Source: Variovorax sp. CF313 (GTDB lineage Bacteria > Pseudomonadota > Gammaproteobacteria > Burkholderiales > Burkholderiaceae_C). From it: a stretch of 58,950 bases of DNA. Below, one piece after another: positions 32,893 through 41,879 of the stretch (the stretch's first letter is position 1; each line of letters opens with the position of its first letter). The translations under genes and the position numbers were made by a program. Below the pieces are notes generated by a model. That model was not told where the DNA came from. It worked only from the letters and a program-made list of their open reading frames with translations, and made no database searches. The stretch lies in NCBI RefSeq assembly GCF_000282635.1, contig NZ_AKIW01000100.1:1-58950 (forward strand), read 5' to 3'.

Positions 32893-34533
32893 ATGACCGA
32901 GGAAACGCCCCCAACCCCGATGCCCACGCCCACCCCTCGCCGCCCCGGCCTGGCCGACATCGTGGCGGGCGTCTCCATCGCAGGCCTGCTGCTGCCCGAG
33001 GCCGTGGCCTATTCGGGCATCGCGGGGCTGCCGCCGCAGGCCGGCGTGATCGCGCTGTTCGCGGGCCTTCTCGTCTACGGCCTCTTCGGCAGCAGCCGCT
33101 TCGCGATCGTCTCGGCCACCTCGTCTTCCGCCGCGGTGCTGTTCGCGGCCACCATGTCGGTGACGGGTGTCGATGCGGCCACGCGGCTCGCGATGGGCGC
33201 GGGCATCGTGCTGCTGGCCGGGGTGTTCTTCGTCATCGCCGGCATTGCCAGGCTCGGTGCGGTGTCCAGCCTGATCGCCAAGCCGGTGCTGCGTGGCTTC
33301 GCGCTGGGGCTTGCGCTGACCATCGTGGTCAAGCAGCTGCCCAAGGTGCTGGCGGTGCAGCCGGCGCACAGCGATTTCTTCCGGCTCGCCGCAGGGCTCG
33401 CGGTCCAATGGCGGCACTGGAGCCTTGCGGGGGCGGCCATGGCGCTGGTAGCGCTCGTGCTGCTGCGCGGCCTCGCGCGATGGCGCGCGGTGCCGGCGGC
33501 GCTGCTCGTGATCGTGGCCGGCATCGCGCTCGACGTGAGCGGGCTGTGCCATGCTTGGGGCGTGGCGTCGGTGGGGCCGATCTCGCTCGACTTCTCGCAC
33601 CCGGGCGTTTCTCAGCTCGACCGCTCGCAATGGCAGAGCCTCGGCGGGCTGGCCTTTGCGATGGCGCTGATCCTCTATGCCGAGTCGTACGGCTCGATCC
33701 GCACCTTCGCGATGCGCCACGGCGACAACGTGTCGGCCAACCGCGACCTGCTGGCGCTCGGTGGCGCGAACCTGCTGTCGGCGCTGTTCCAGGGCATGCC
33801 GGTGGGCGCGGGCTACTCGGCCACGTCGGCCAACGAATCGGCCGGTGCGCAGAGCCGCGCGGCCGGCATCGTGGCGGGGCTGGTGGTGCTGGTGGCTGTG
33901 CTGACGCTGCTGCCGTGGATCGCGCACACACCGGAGCCGCTGCTGGCGGCCATCGTGATCCACGCGGTGAGTCACACGCTGAACCCGGCAGCACTGCGGC
34001 CGTACTTCCAGTGGCGGCGCGACCGGCTCGTGGCATTGGTGGCGGTGGCCGCGGTGCTGCTGCTGGGTGTGCTCGACGGCTTGCTGGTTGCCATTGGCGT
34101 GAGCCTGCTGCTGCTGCTGCGCGGCTTCTCGCGCACCACCGTCAGCTGGCTCGGGCGGCTGGGCGGGAGCCATGACTTTGTCGACACGGCACGCCACCCC
34201 GAGGCCGTGGTGCCGCCGGGCGTGCTCATCGCGCGACCCGAGGTGCCGCTGTTCTTCGGCAATGCGGATGCGGTATTTGCGTCGATCCGCGCGCGCATCG
34301 ACGCGACGCCGGGCCTGCAACGCATGGTGCTGAGCCTGGAGGAGTCGCCGGACCTCGACGCGACCAGCATCGAGGCGCTGTGCGACTTTGCGGCCTATGT
34401 GCGCGTGCGTGGCGCGCGCCTGTCGCTGGCGCGCGTGAAGGACGGCGTGCGCGACCTGCTGGCCAAGGTGGATTCGCCCGACCTGAAGGCGCAGGTGTAT
34501 GCGCCGTGGAGCGTGGACGACGCGGTGCAGTAG
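32893..34533 (+). CDS. SulP-family anion transporter with STAS domain
   Basis: A 546-residue transporter: a SulP core of about 12 spans (motifs LLLPEAVAYSGIAGLPPQAG and GMPVGAGYSATSANESAGA) and a C-terminal cytoplasmic STAS domain (from about 440; LSLEESPDLDATSIEAL). SulP proteins carry sulfate, bicarbonate or organic anions. The cargo cannot be decided here; no sulfur-assimilation genes are adjacent. The ATG at 32893 is the nearest to the conserved core; an in-frame ATG at 32866 would add nine residues. Confidence 0.9.
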   Translation: MTEETPPTPMPTPTPRRPGLADIVAGVSIAGLLLPEAVAYSGIAGLPPQAGVIALFAGLLVYGLFGSSRFAIVSATSSSAAVLFAATMSVTGVDAATRLAMGAGIVLLAGVFFVIAGIARLGAVSSLIAKPVLRGFALGLALTIVVKQLPKVLAVQPAHSDFFRLAAGLAVQWRHWSLAGAAMALVALVLLRGLARWRAVPAALLVIVAGIALDVSGLCHAWGVASVGPISLDFSHPGVSQLDRSQWQSLGGLAFAMALILYAESYGSIRTFAMRHGDNVSANRDLLALGGANLLSALFQGMPVGAGYSATSANESAGAQSRAAGIVAGLVVLVAVLTLLPWIAHTPEPLLAAIVIHAVSHTLNPAALRPYFQWRRDRLVALVAVAAVLLLGVLDGLLVAIGVSLLLLLRGFSRTTVSWLGRLGGSHDFVDTARHPEAVVPPGVLIARPEVPLFFGNADAVFASIRARIDATPGLQRMVLSLEESPDLDATSIEALCDFAAYVRVRGARLSLARVKDGVRDLLAKVDSPDLKAQVYAPWSVDDAVQ

Positions 34534-34592
34534 CCTTGGCGGGGCGGTACCCCAAAAGCATGCCGACTACTGAACATGGCGCTTCATGACAG

Positions 34593-35888
34593 TCAGATGT
34601 CCGCGGCGATCTCCCGCGTGATGCGCAGGAATTTCTCCACATCCGCGATGGAGTTGCAGTGCAGCGGCGACACCCGCACCGTGCCCGCGAGCCCGAAGGA
34701 TTCGAGCATGCGCTTCGAGTAGATGCTGGTCGCCACGCGCTCGTAGACTGTCACGCCGCGCAAGCCGTACTCGACCACGGCTTGCGTGCAGTCGATGCGG
34801 TCGAAGCCGATGCCCAGGATCAGGTCGCGCTTGCTCAGGTCCTGGTAGTCGAGGAACACATTGACGCCCTCGAGCTTGCGCATGCCGGTGGTGTTTTCGT
34901 TGCCGTCCAGAAGCACTGCCAGCAGCGCGCGCTCGTGCAGTTCGATGTGCGTGATGCCTGCCGAGAACAACGCGCGCCGGTCTGTGGCGTCGACGAAGTG
35001 CCCGCCGAGCCAGCACACGTAGTCGACGATTTCCGTGAGCACCGCGAACTGCCACGGCGCGGCGCTGCCCAGGTCCCAGTAGCCAGGCTTCTTGCCTGCG
35101 AGCTTGTGGTGCGGCAGCACGGCCGCGCGCTCGGACATCCATGACAGCCCCGAGCCCCGGCAGCCGAAGAACTTGTAGGGCGCGAGGTTGATGCCGTCCA
35201 CCGGCGTCTTCTGCAGGTCGATGAGGCCGTGCGGCGCATGCTGCACGGCGTCCACCAGGATGTACAGGTCGGGCTTGATCTCGCGCGCGCGGCGCACGAT
35301 CTCGGCCATGTCGAGCTTGGCGCCCGAGATGTTCGACGCGTAGATCACGTTGAGCAGGCAGGTGTTCTCATCGACCAGCCGCACGATCTCGTCCACGTCG
35401 ACGCCGCCGGTCACCGGGTTGCTCTTCGCCACGCGCAGCTCGCGGCCGAGGCGCTCGGCATACAGGCTCATCGCGTCGAAGGCCGAGGGGTGCTCGAGCA
35501 CGGTGGTGACCATGTTCGTACCCGGCACGTTCTCGGCCACCGCGCGCACCATGTCGAACATGGCGCCCGATGCGGTGAGCGAGGCGTACACACTGCCGCC
35601 GGTGGCGTTGAGGATGGTGCGCAGGTCGGCGCTTCCCTTGGCCTGGATGTCCTGCAGCTCGACGGCCGTGGCGTGGATGCGCTCGGCGTTGTCGGGAATG
35701 GCGTCGACCTGCGCGAAGCGCTCGGCCGCGGCCTTGAGGCGGAAGGAGCCGCCCGCGTTGTCGAAGTACAGGCGTTCGCGGCCGTGGTGGTCGTGGTCGA
35801 CCTGCAGGAAGCGGCTCTTCACCTCGCGCATGAGCGCGTCGGAGAAGGCCAGTCCGTGGGGGTGGTTCGAAGACAGCTTGGAATCCAT
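34593..35888 (-). CDS. Class V aminotransferase-fold PLP enzyme (cysteine-desulfurase-like)
   Basis: A 431-residue PLP enzyme of the class V (NifS/CsdA-like) fold. The PLP lysine is K239 in APYKFFGCRGSG, with D213 and H217 in VDAVQHAPH before it. The N-terminal YFDNAGGSF is typical of the fold. No clear mobile-loop Cys identifies it as a true desulfurase, so lyase, desulfurase and aminotransferase activity are all open. It lies 3 bp after a solute-binding protein gene, which suggests it degrades the imported amino acid or amine. Confidence 0.8.
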   Translation of the reverse strand: MDSKLSSNHPHGLAFSDALMREVKSRFLQVDHDHHGRERLYFDNAGGSFRLKAAAERFAQVDAIPDNAERIHATAVELQDIQAKGSADLRTILNATGGSVYASLTASGAMFDMVRAVAENVPGTNMVTTVLEHPSAFDAMSLYAERLGRELRVAKSNPVTGGVDVDEIVRLVDENTCLLNVIYASNISGAKLDMAEIVRRAREIKPDLYILVDAVQHAPHGLIDLQKTPVDGINLAPYKFFGCRGSGLSWMSERAAVLPHHKLAGKKPGYWDLGSAAPWQFAVLTEIVDYVCWLGGHFVDATDRRALFSAGITHIELHERALLAVLLDGNENTTGMRKLEGVNVFLDYQDLSKRDLILGIGFDRIDCTQAVVEYGLRGVTVYERVATSIYSKRMLESFGLAGTVRVSPLHCNSIADVEKFLRITREIAADI

Positions 35889-35891
35889 CGC

Positions 35892-36788
35892 TCAGACGCC
35901 CTTGTTGTTGGGGTTCTTGTAGATCTCGCGCACCGCGTCCGACATCGGGAAGTTCAGGTTCGCGTTCTTCGGTGGAATCGGCGAGAGGAACCACTTGGTG
36001 TAGAGCTGCTCGATGGCGCCCGACTTCATCAGGCCGGTGACGGTCTCGTCGACCAGCGCCTTGAACTGCGGATCGTCCTTGCGCAGCATGATCCCGTAGG
36101 GCTCCTGGCGCAGCGACTCCTTCAGCAGCTTGTAGTCGCCGGGGTTGGTCGCGCTGGCGACCATGCCGGCGAGCTGCACGTCGTCGAGCACGTAGGCATC
36201 GGCGCGGCCGGTGGACAGCAGCAGGAAGCCGTCGGAGGTGTCCTTGCCGGCGATCTCGTTGACTTCGATGGCGCCGCTCTTGCGCGCGCCGCGCAGCAGC
36301 TGGATCGAGGTGCTGCCCGAGACAGTGGCCACGTTCTTGCCGTTGAGGTCGGCCAGCGCGTTGATGCCCGAGGACTTCTTCACGGCGGCGGTGATGTTGG
36401 TCACGAAGTGGCTGGGCGCGAAGTCGACCTGCTGCTGGCGCTGCGTGGTGTTGGTGGTGGTGGCGCAGTCGAGGTCGACGGTGCCGTTCTGCAGCAGCGG
36501 GATGCGGTTGGTCGAATTCAGCATGGTGTAGCGCACCTCGATCTTCGCGAGACCAAGCTTGGCCTTCACCGCGTCGACGATCTTCAGGCAGATGTCGTTG
36601 GTGAAGCCGATGGGTGCGCTGTCGGCGCTGAGCTTGTACGAGAACGGGATCTGGCTGTCGCGCGCGCCGATCTGGATCGTGCCGCTCTCCTTGATCTTCT
36701 GCAGGGTGCCGCCGTCCTGTGCGCTGGCGGCGCCGCAGGCGAAAGCGAGGATGAGGCCGAGTGCGAGAGGCAGTTTCCTGAGGTCCAT
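35892..36788 (-). CDS. Polar-amino-acid-type periplasmic binding protein (GltI-like)
   Basis: A 298-residue SBP family 3 protein with a signal peptide (about 1-24, ending ACGAASAQ) and the family pattern SGTIQIGARDSQIPFSY, then GFTNDICLKIVDAVKAKLG and LDCATTTNTTQRQQQVDFA. It binds an amino acid or dicarboxylic amino acid in the periplasm. No permease or ATPase is encoded next to it, so it must share a transporter located elsewhere. The ATG at 36788 is preceded by AAGGAACC. It is divergent from lysR. Confidence 0.9.
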   Translation of the reverse strand: MDLRKLPLALGLILAFACGAASAQDGGTLQKIKESGTIQIGARDSQIPFSYKLSADSAPIGFTNDICLKIVDAVKAKLGLAKIEVRYTMLNSTNRIPLLQNGTVDLDCATTTNTTQRQQQVDFAPSHFVTNITAAVKKSSGINALADLNGKNVATVSGSTSIQLLRGARKSGAIEVNEIAGKDTSDGFLLLSTGRADAYVLDDVQLAGMVASATNPGDYKLLKESLRQEPYGIMLRKDDPQFKALVDETVTGLMKSGAIEQLYTKWFLSPIPPKNANLNFPMSDAVREIYKNPNNKGV

Positions 36789-36856
36789 GGTGGTTCCTTG
36801 AAGAGTCGATGACGTTGGCTCGGGCGAATCTTCGGCTTCCCGATGAATTTCTAAAA

Positions 36857-36879
36857 GCGATTTTTTGTGATCGAATCGC
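36857..36879. promoter_or_regulatory. LysR-type operator (T-N11-A box)
   Basis: GCGATT-N11-AATCGC is a perfect interrupted dyad of the T-N11-A class used by LysR regulators. It lies in the 137-bp gap between the divergent binding-protein and lysR genes, 68 bp before the first and 46 bp before the second. It is the obvious binding site for the regulator at 36926. Confidence 0.75.
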
Positions 36880-36925
36880 ATGAATAAAAGCGTTCTATCA
36901 ATCACATATCGATGGAGCCGCGATC

Positions 36926-37852
36926 GTGATGACCTTCAAGCAACTCGAAGCCCTGTACTGGATCGCCCGCCTCGGCGGCTTTGCGCAGGCGGCCAACCAG
37001 CTCAACACCTCGCAGTCGGCCATTTCCAAGCGGGTGCACGAGCTGGAGCAGCTGTTCGACACCGAGCTGTTCGACCGCAGCCAGCGCACCGCGCGGCTCA
37101 CCGAGAAGGGCGAGGAGATGTACGTGCTCGCACAGAAGCTGCTGGCGCAGCGCGACGCGGCCATCGAGCAGTTCGGCAAGCCCGGCGTGGTGGAGCGGCG
37201 CATCCGCATCGGGGTGACCGAGCTGACCGCCATGACGTGGCTGCCGCGGCTGGTCGGCCTGATCCAGCAGCACTACCCCAAGGTGATCCTCGAGCCCGAC
37301 GTGGACGACAGCCTGCAGCTGCGCGACAAGCTGCTGGCCGACGAACTCGACCTCGTCATCGTGCCTGACACCTTCGCCGACTCGCGGCTGCAGCACAAGG
37401 CCATCGGCCAGGTGACGAGCGCATGGATGTGCAAGCCCGGCGTGGTGCCAGCCGGCGGCACCGTGCGGCTGCACGAGCTCGCGCGGCATCGCATGCTGGT
37501 GCAGGGCAACAACTCGGGCACCGGCCGCGCCTATGACGCCTGGATGAAGGAGCAGGGCGTGCAGCCCGCCAACGTGATCGTGGTGAGCAACCTGGTGGCG
37601 CTGACCGGGCTCACTGTGTCGGGACTGGGCGTGAGCTACCTGCCGCGCCAATGCCTGCAGCCGCTGGTGGCGGCCGGCATGCTGACGGTGATCGATGTGG
37701 CGCCAGCCCTGCCCGTGGTGCGCTACGTGGCGATGCACAAGGGCGAGCACCGCAGCGCGCTCACCTCGTCCATCGTGATGCTGGCGCAGGCGTGCTGCGA
37801 TTTCACTCGCATGTTCCAGGCACAGGCGGAAGAGGAGCCGGCGCGGGACTGA
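36926..37852 (+). CDS. LysR-family transcriptional regulator
   Basis: A 308-residue LysR protein: the N-terminal winged HTH (FKQLEALYWIARLGGFAQAA and QSAISKRVHELEQ) and a periplasmic-binding-protein-like effector domain from about 90 (RIRIGVTELTAMTWLPRL). It diverges from the binding protein and PLP enzyme genes and should activate them when the imported compound is present. Two consecutive ATG codons occur at the start. Confidence 0.93.
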   Translation: MMTFKQLEALYWIARLGGFAQAANQLNTSQSAISKRVHELEQLFDTELFDRSQRTARLTEKGEEMYVLAQKLLAQRDAAIEQFGKPGVVERRIRIGVTELTAMTWLPRLVGLIQQHYPKVILEPDVDDSLQLRDKLLADELDLVIVPDTFADSRLQHKAIGQVTSAWMCKPGVVPAGGTVRLHELARHRMLVQGNNSGTGRAYDAWMKEQGVQPANVIVVSNLVALTGLTVSGLGVSYLPRQCLQPLVAAGMLTVIDVAPALPVVRYVAMHKGEHRSALTSSIVMLAQACCDFTRMFQAQAEEEPARD

Positions 37853-37875
37853 GCTTGCCGATCTTGTGCGGCGCC

Positions 37876-38061
37876 TCAGCAGTCGTGGTCGACGGGGGAG
37901 AGGTCCGGATGCAGTTGCTGAAGTGCCAACGACAACCGGACCACCCGCTCTCGCGCGCCCGGCTCGCCCCGGGCCAGGGCGCCCAACGCGGCTTCGTAGT
38001 CGTCCGTGAGCTGCTGCCACAGCTCGAAATCAGCACCAAGGCCTTCAGCGTCCTTGTCCAT
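37876..38061 (-). CDS. Small acidic protein, 61 residues, unknown function
   Basis: A short ORF of 61 codons, with a strong AGGAG site 5 bases before the ATG and an AT-rich 60-bp upstream stretch that could hold a promoter. The product starts MDKDAEGLGADFELWQQLTDDY, is helical in composition and ends with an acidic His/Cys tail. It has no membrane segment and no family I recognise. It lies alone between lysR and the D-amino-acid operon. The ribosome site makes it more credible than most ORFs of this size. Confidence 0.55.
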   Translation of the reverse strand: MDKDAEGLGADFELWQQLTDDYEAALGALARGEPGARERVVRLSLALQQLHPDLSPVDHDC

Positions 38062-38186
38062 CTTTGCTCCTGTCGGAATTCGACGGCCAATAAGATGTAC
38101 AAGTTTGACTGATTTTTGCCGAGAGTGTTAGAACTTTAGAGGTCTTGAGGTTATTCCCGGCCAGATATGGCGCCCCGCCCCGCTCT

Positions 38187-39659
38187 TCAGGCCCCCCGCG
38201 CCAGCATCCGGCCCGCCCGCGCAAGCACCCGGGCTTCGGCCTCGCCGCCCCGATAGGCCAGCACGCCGTTCACGAACACCCGTTCCACGCCCAGGCTCAC
38301 ACCGTGCGGCTGCTCATAGGTGGCGGTGTCGGCGATGGTCTCGGGGTCGAATACCACCACGTCGGCCATGGCGCCCGGGCGCAGCAGGCCGCGCTCGGCA
38401 ATGCGCAGGTTGCGCGCCGTCATGCCGGTCATCTTGTGCACTGCCTGTTCAAGTGTGAAAAGGCGGCGTTGGCGCCAATAGCGTGCAAAAACGCGCGGAA
38501 AGGCGCCCCAGAGGCGAGGATGCGGATGGCGGTCGTGCGGCAGGCCGTCGCTGCCGATCATGGTGAGCGGGTGCGCGATGACGCGCTCCACGTCTTCCTC
38601 CTGCATCTGGAAATAGCAGGCGCCGCCCGGTTTCAGGCGCAGGCAGGCCTCCTGCTCGGTGGTGCCCCATTCGCGCGCGATGTCGGAAATGAGCCGGCCC
38701 ATCATCTCGGGATGCGGGTCGGACCAGGTGAGCAGCACGTCGATCACGCCGTCGACCAGGTCCTCGCGCAGCACGGTCGAGCCGGCCACATAGGGGTAGA
38801 CGTCCATCGCGATCTTCTGGCGCTGCGCCAGCGACTCGATCAGCGGCAGGGTTTCCCTGGTGCGGCCCCAGTTGGCCGGCCCGGCGCACTTGTGGTGCGA
38901 GATGACGAGCGGCACGCCGGCGCTGAAGGCCGAGTCGCCGGCCTCGTGCAGCGCCTCGATGATCTGCTGCATCTCGCTGCGCAGGTGCGTGGCGTAGACG
39001 CCGCCGTGGCGGGCCACGACGCGCGCCAACGCCGTCACCTCCTCGGCGGGCGCGGCAAAGGCTTCTTCGTAGAACAGGCCCGACGACATGCCGTGCGCTC
39101 CGTCGGCCATGCAACTGTCGAGCAGCGCTTCCATGCGCGCCAGTTCGTCGGCGCTGGCGGGACGGTCCAGCGCCTGCATGGTCGCGAAACGCAGCGTGGT
39201 GTGGCCGACCAGTGCGGCCACGTTGAGCGCGGGCTGCGTCGCATCGACGGCCGCGCGGTATTCCGCCATGGTCGCGTGCTTGAACGAATCGGCGCCCAGC
39301 AGCGTAAGAGGCGGCTTCGATTGCGGCGTGCGGTACGGCGCGAGCGAAATGCCGCAGTTGCCCGTCACCACCGTGGTGATGCCCTGCGACACCTTGGGCA
39401 GGCACAGCGGGTCGCGCAGCACGATGGCGTCGTCGTGCGTGTGCGCGTCGATGAAGCCGGGCGCGATGACCTTGGCGCGGCAGTCGACGATCTCGACGTC
39501 GGCCAGCGCGAGGCCGTCGGGCAGCCGCCCGCGCAGGCCTTCGCCGAGCGCGACGATGCGGTCGCCCTGCAGCAGCACGTCGCCGGGCCACGAGGGGCCG
39601 CCCGAGCCGTCGACCACGAGGCCGGCCTCGAGCAGGATGGCTTTGGAGTCCTGGCTCAC
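38187..39659 (-). CDS. N-acyl-D-amino-acid deacylase (D-aminoacylase)
   Basis: A 490-residue amidohydrolase-superfamily enzyme. Metal and active-site motifs of D-aminoacylases are present: H73 and H75 in DAHTHDD, C102 in TGNCGIS, ATHLRSE, ISHHKCAG and GSDGLPHD. It removes the acyl group from N-acyl-D-amino acids to free the D-amino acid. The start is GTG at 39659, overlapping the rpiR stop as GTGA; no better ATG exists. It is the last gene of the Dpp-type operon, downstream of a D-amino-acid-dehydratase-like enzyme. Confidence 0.9.
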   Translation of the reverse strand: MSQDSKAILLEAGLVVDGSGGPSWPGDVLLQGDRIVALGEGLRGRLPDGLALADVEIVDCRAKVIAPGFIDAHTHDDAIVLRDPLCLPKVSQGITTVVTGNCGISLAPYRTPQSKPPLTLLGADSFKHATMAEYRAAVDATQPALNVAALVGHTTLRFATMQALDRPASADELARMEALLDSCMADGAHGMSSGLFYEEAFAAPAEEVTALARVVARHGGVYATHLRSEMQQIIEALHEAGDSAFSAGVPLVISHHKCAGPANWGRTRETLPLIESLAQRQKIAMDVYPYVAGSTVLREDLVDGVIDVLLTWSDPHPEMMGRLISDIAREWGTTEQEACLRLKPGGACYFQMQEEDVERVIAHPLTMIGSDGLPHDRHPHPRLWGAFPRVFARYWRQRRLFTLEQAVHKMTGMTARNLRIAERGLLRPGAMADVVVFDPETIADTATYEQPHGVSLGVERVFVNGVLAYRGGEAEARVLARAGRMLARGA

Positions 39660-40567
39660 GATGCTCGCCCTCCGCCGCTGATGCCGCCGCCATCCCAGCT
39701 CTGCAGCGGATGCGTGGTGGCGTCGATGCCATGGCGCTGGAAGGCCTCGCGCGCGCGCTGCAGGCGCTGCACTGCGGGCTCGCCGCGGCGCTGGGCCACG
39801 AGCACGGTGAGGATCTCGATGGCCGTGAGGTGCGTCAGGTAGGCGTCGATGCCCACGTGCATCACCGCGTCGTCTGGCACCGAGAGTCCGAGCAGAAAGT
39901 CGGCCTTGGCCGCCAGCGCCGTGCCGGGCCGGGTGATCGCGACCACCTTGGCACCCTGCCCGCGCGCGATGTCCACCGCGTCGAGCAGCGAGGGCATGCC
40001 GCCCACGTGCGAGATGGCGATGACCACGCCGCCCGGGCGCTGCGCCGCGCCGGCCACCTGCTGCAGGTGATAGTCGGCCCAGGCGTTGGCCGACAGGCCG
40101 AGGCGGAAGAGCCGGGCCTGCAGGTCGTTGGCCATGAACCACGAGGTTGCGCCCGCGCCGTACAGGTCGACGTGCGGCGCGGCCGCGATGGCAGCCACCG
40201 CGCCGTCGAGCACCTGCATGTCGAGCTGGCCGCGCACGCCCGAGACCGAGGCCGCCGCGCTGCGCGCGATCTTGCCCACCACTTCGTCGGCCGCATCCTC
40301 GATGTTGACGCGGCGGTGCAGCGGCGAGCCGCCCAGCGCCAGCTCCTGCGCGAGCGCAAGTTTGAACTCGCGCAGCCCGGCAAAGCCGAGGTCGCGGCAG
40401 GTGCGCATGATGGTCGGCACCGAGCTGCGCGAGCGTTCGGCCAGCTGCTCGAAGCTTTCCTCGAGCACGCGGTCGGGGTCTTCGAGGATCAGGTCGAGAA
40501 TCGCACGCCGCGTCGCCGGGGCGTCGCTGCGGATCTCGCCGATTTTCTGAAGCAGGGAAGGAGTCAT
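39656..40567 (-). CDS. RpiR/MurR-family regulator
   Basis: A 303-residue protein: the N-terminal RpiR HTH (RAILDLILEDPDRVLEESFEQLAERS, then SSVPTIMRTCRDLGF) and a C-terminal SIS domain (about 125-260; VDLYGAGATSWFMANDLQARLFRLG). SIS domains bind sugar phosphates or amino-sugar ligands such as MurNAc-6-phosphate. It is embedded between two catabolic genes of the operon it probably controls. The two GAAA-N5-TTTC sites at 47477-47575 are candidate operators. Confidence 0.9.
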   Translation of the reverse strand: MTPSLLQKIGEIRSDAPATRRAILDLILEDPDRVLEESFEQLAERSRSSVPTIMRTCRDLGFAGLREFKLALAQELALGGSPLHRRVNIEDAADEVVGKIARSAAASVSGVRGQLDMQVLDGAVAAIAAAPHVDLYGAGATSWFMANDLQARLFRLGLSANAWADYHLQQVAGAAQRPGGVVIAISHVGGMPSLLDAVDIARGQGAKVVAITRPGTALAAKADFLLGLSVPDDAVMHVGIDAYLTHLTAIEILTVLVAQRRGEPAVQRLQRAREAFQRHGIDATTHPLQSWDGGGISGGGRAS

Positions 40568-40577
40568 CGGTGCGTGT

Positions 40578-41879
40578 TCAGAAGTGCATGGCGACAGCGT
40601 CGCTCACACGGTAGTCCTGTTCGACAACAGGCATCCAGTGCCATTTGTCGAAGGTCGTGCAGGGGTGCGAAATGCCGAGGCCGACGCGGTCGCCGACCTT
40701 GGGCGCCTCGGCGTCCTCGCCCGCGTCCCAGCGCAGGTAGGCATGCTGGTCGTTGAGTGCGGTGATCTTCCAGCCGGCGGGCACGGCCTGCGGCTGCAGC
40801 ACGCCGCGCGCGGCACGCGCGATGGGCACGGGTAGCGACAGGTCGAAGGAGATGTCGCGCTTGCCCACGGCAAGGATCGCGAGGCCGGGCTCGGGGCGCG
40901 ACTGCACCGTGGCCCAGACCTCCATCGCCGGCACCAGGCTTTCGCCGCAGCCGCAGCCCAGGCGCTCGTCCACCGCGCTGACCATGCGCTTGTAGAAGCC
41001 GTGGTCGTGCGTGACGTAGCAGCCCGAGCGCAGCAGGCCGCGCACCGGCGCGCCGAGCGCGGGCTTGAGACGCCCGGCCACGAGGTCGAAGATGGCCGAG
41101 CCGCCTGCGGACACCAGCACCTCGTCGGTCTCGAAAAGTTTTTCGGTGTCGCAATGACGGGCGACGGCTTCCACGCGGTCCATCAACGTTTTGGCGTAGG
41201 CCGTGTCGGGCTCGCTGGCACCGGTCGCGCCCTGCCCTTCGTAGGTCTCGATGCCGACGAGCTTCGCGGCGCTGCTGGCGCGCAGCCGCGTGGCCAGCGT
41301 GACGGCTTCTTCATGCGTGCGGCAGCCGGTGCGTGCACCGTCGACGCCGATCTCGATCATCACCTCGAAAGGCTCGCTCGCGGGATGGCGCGATGACCAG
41401 TCCTCGATCAGCGCGAGCTGCGCCAGCGAATCGACCAGGAACACGATGCGCAGGTCGGCATGGTTGGCCAGCAGCAGCTGGATGCCCGCGAGGTCTTCGT
41501 CGCTCACCACCTGGTTGGCGATGAGCGTGCGGCGCGCGCCGGCCGCCACGCCCACGGCAAGCTGCGTGACGGTCGCGAAGGTCAGGCCCCAGGCGCCGGC
41601 GTCGAGCTGGCGCTGGAACAGCTGCGGCGACATGGTGGTCTTGCCGTGCGGTGCGAGGTCGATGCCCCATTCGCGCACGCGCGACTGCATCCACGCGAGG
41701 TTGTGCTCGAGCGCCTCGCGCTTGAGCACGGCCAGCGGCAGCGGCAGGTCGCCTGCCAGCACGTTCCAGCCGGCGGCGCCGATCTCGCTGCGGCGGCGCG
41801 GCGGCTGCGTGCGCGGGTAGCCCTTGAAACTGCTGCTCAGCAGCGGATCGTTGAAATCGGTGGTGGCGGTATCGGTCAT
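40578..41879 (-). CDS. D-serine dehydratase / D-threonine aldolase-like PLP enzyme
   Basis: A 433-residue fold-type III PLP enzyme. The Schiff-base lysine is K80 in APHGKTTMSP, and the C-terminal zinc site of eukaryotic-type D-serine dehydratases is visible as H405-P-C407 (SHPCTTFDKW). Members deaminate D-serine and similar D-amino acids to 2-oxo acids through enamine intermediates, or cleave D-threonine. It overlaps the ATPase gene by 4 bp and would act on D-amino acids freed by the deacylase. Exact substrate is not known. Confidence 0.87.
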   Translation of the reverse strand: MTDTATTDFNDPLLSSSFKGYPRTQPPRRRSEIGAAGWNVLAGDLPLPLAVLKREALEHNLAWMQSRVREWGIDLAPHGKTTMSPQLFQRQLDAGAWGLTFATVTQLAVGVAAGARRTLIANQVVSDEDLAGIQLLLANHADLRIVFLVDSLAQLALIEDWSSRHPASEPFEVMIEIGVDGARTGCRTHEEAVTLATRLRASSAAKLVGIETYEGQGATGASEPDTAYAKTLMDRVEAVARHCDTEKLFETDEVLVSAGGSAIFDLVAGRLKPALGAPVRGLLRSGCYVTHDHGFYKRMVSAVDERLGCGCGESLVPAMEVWATVQSRPEPGLAILAVGKRDISFDLSLPVPIARAARGVLQPQAVPAGWKITALNDQHAYLRWDAGEDAEAPKVGDRVGLGISHPCTTFDKWHWMPVVEQDYRVSDAVAMHF

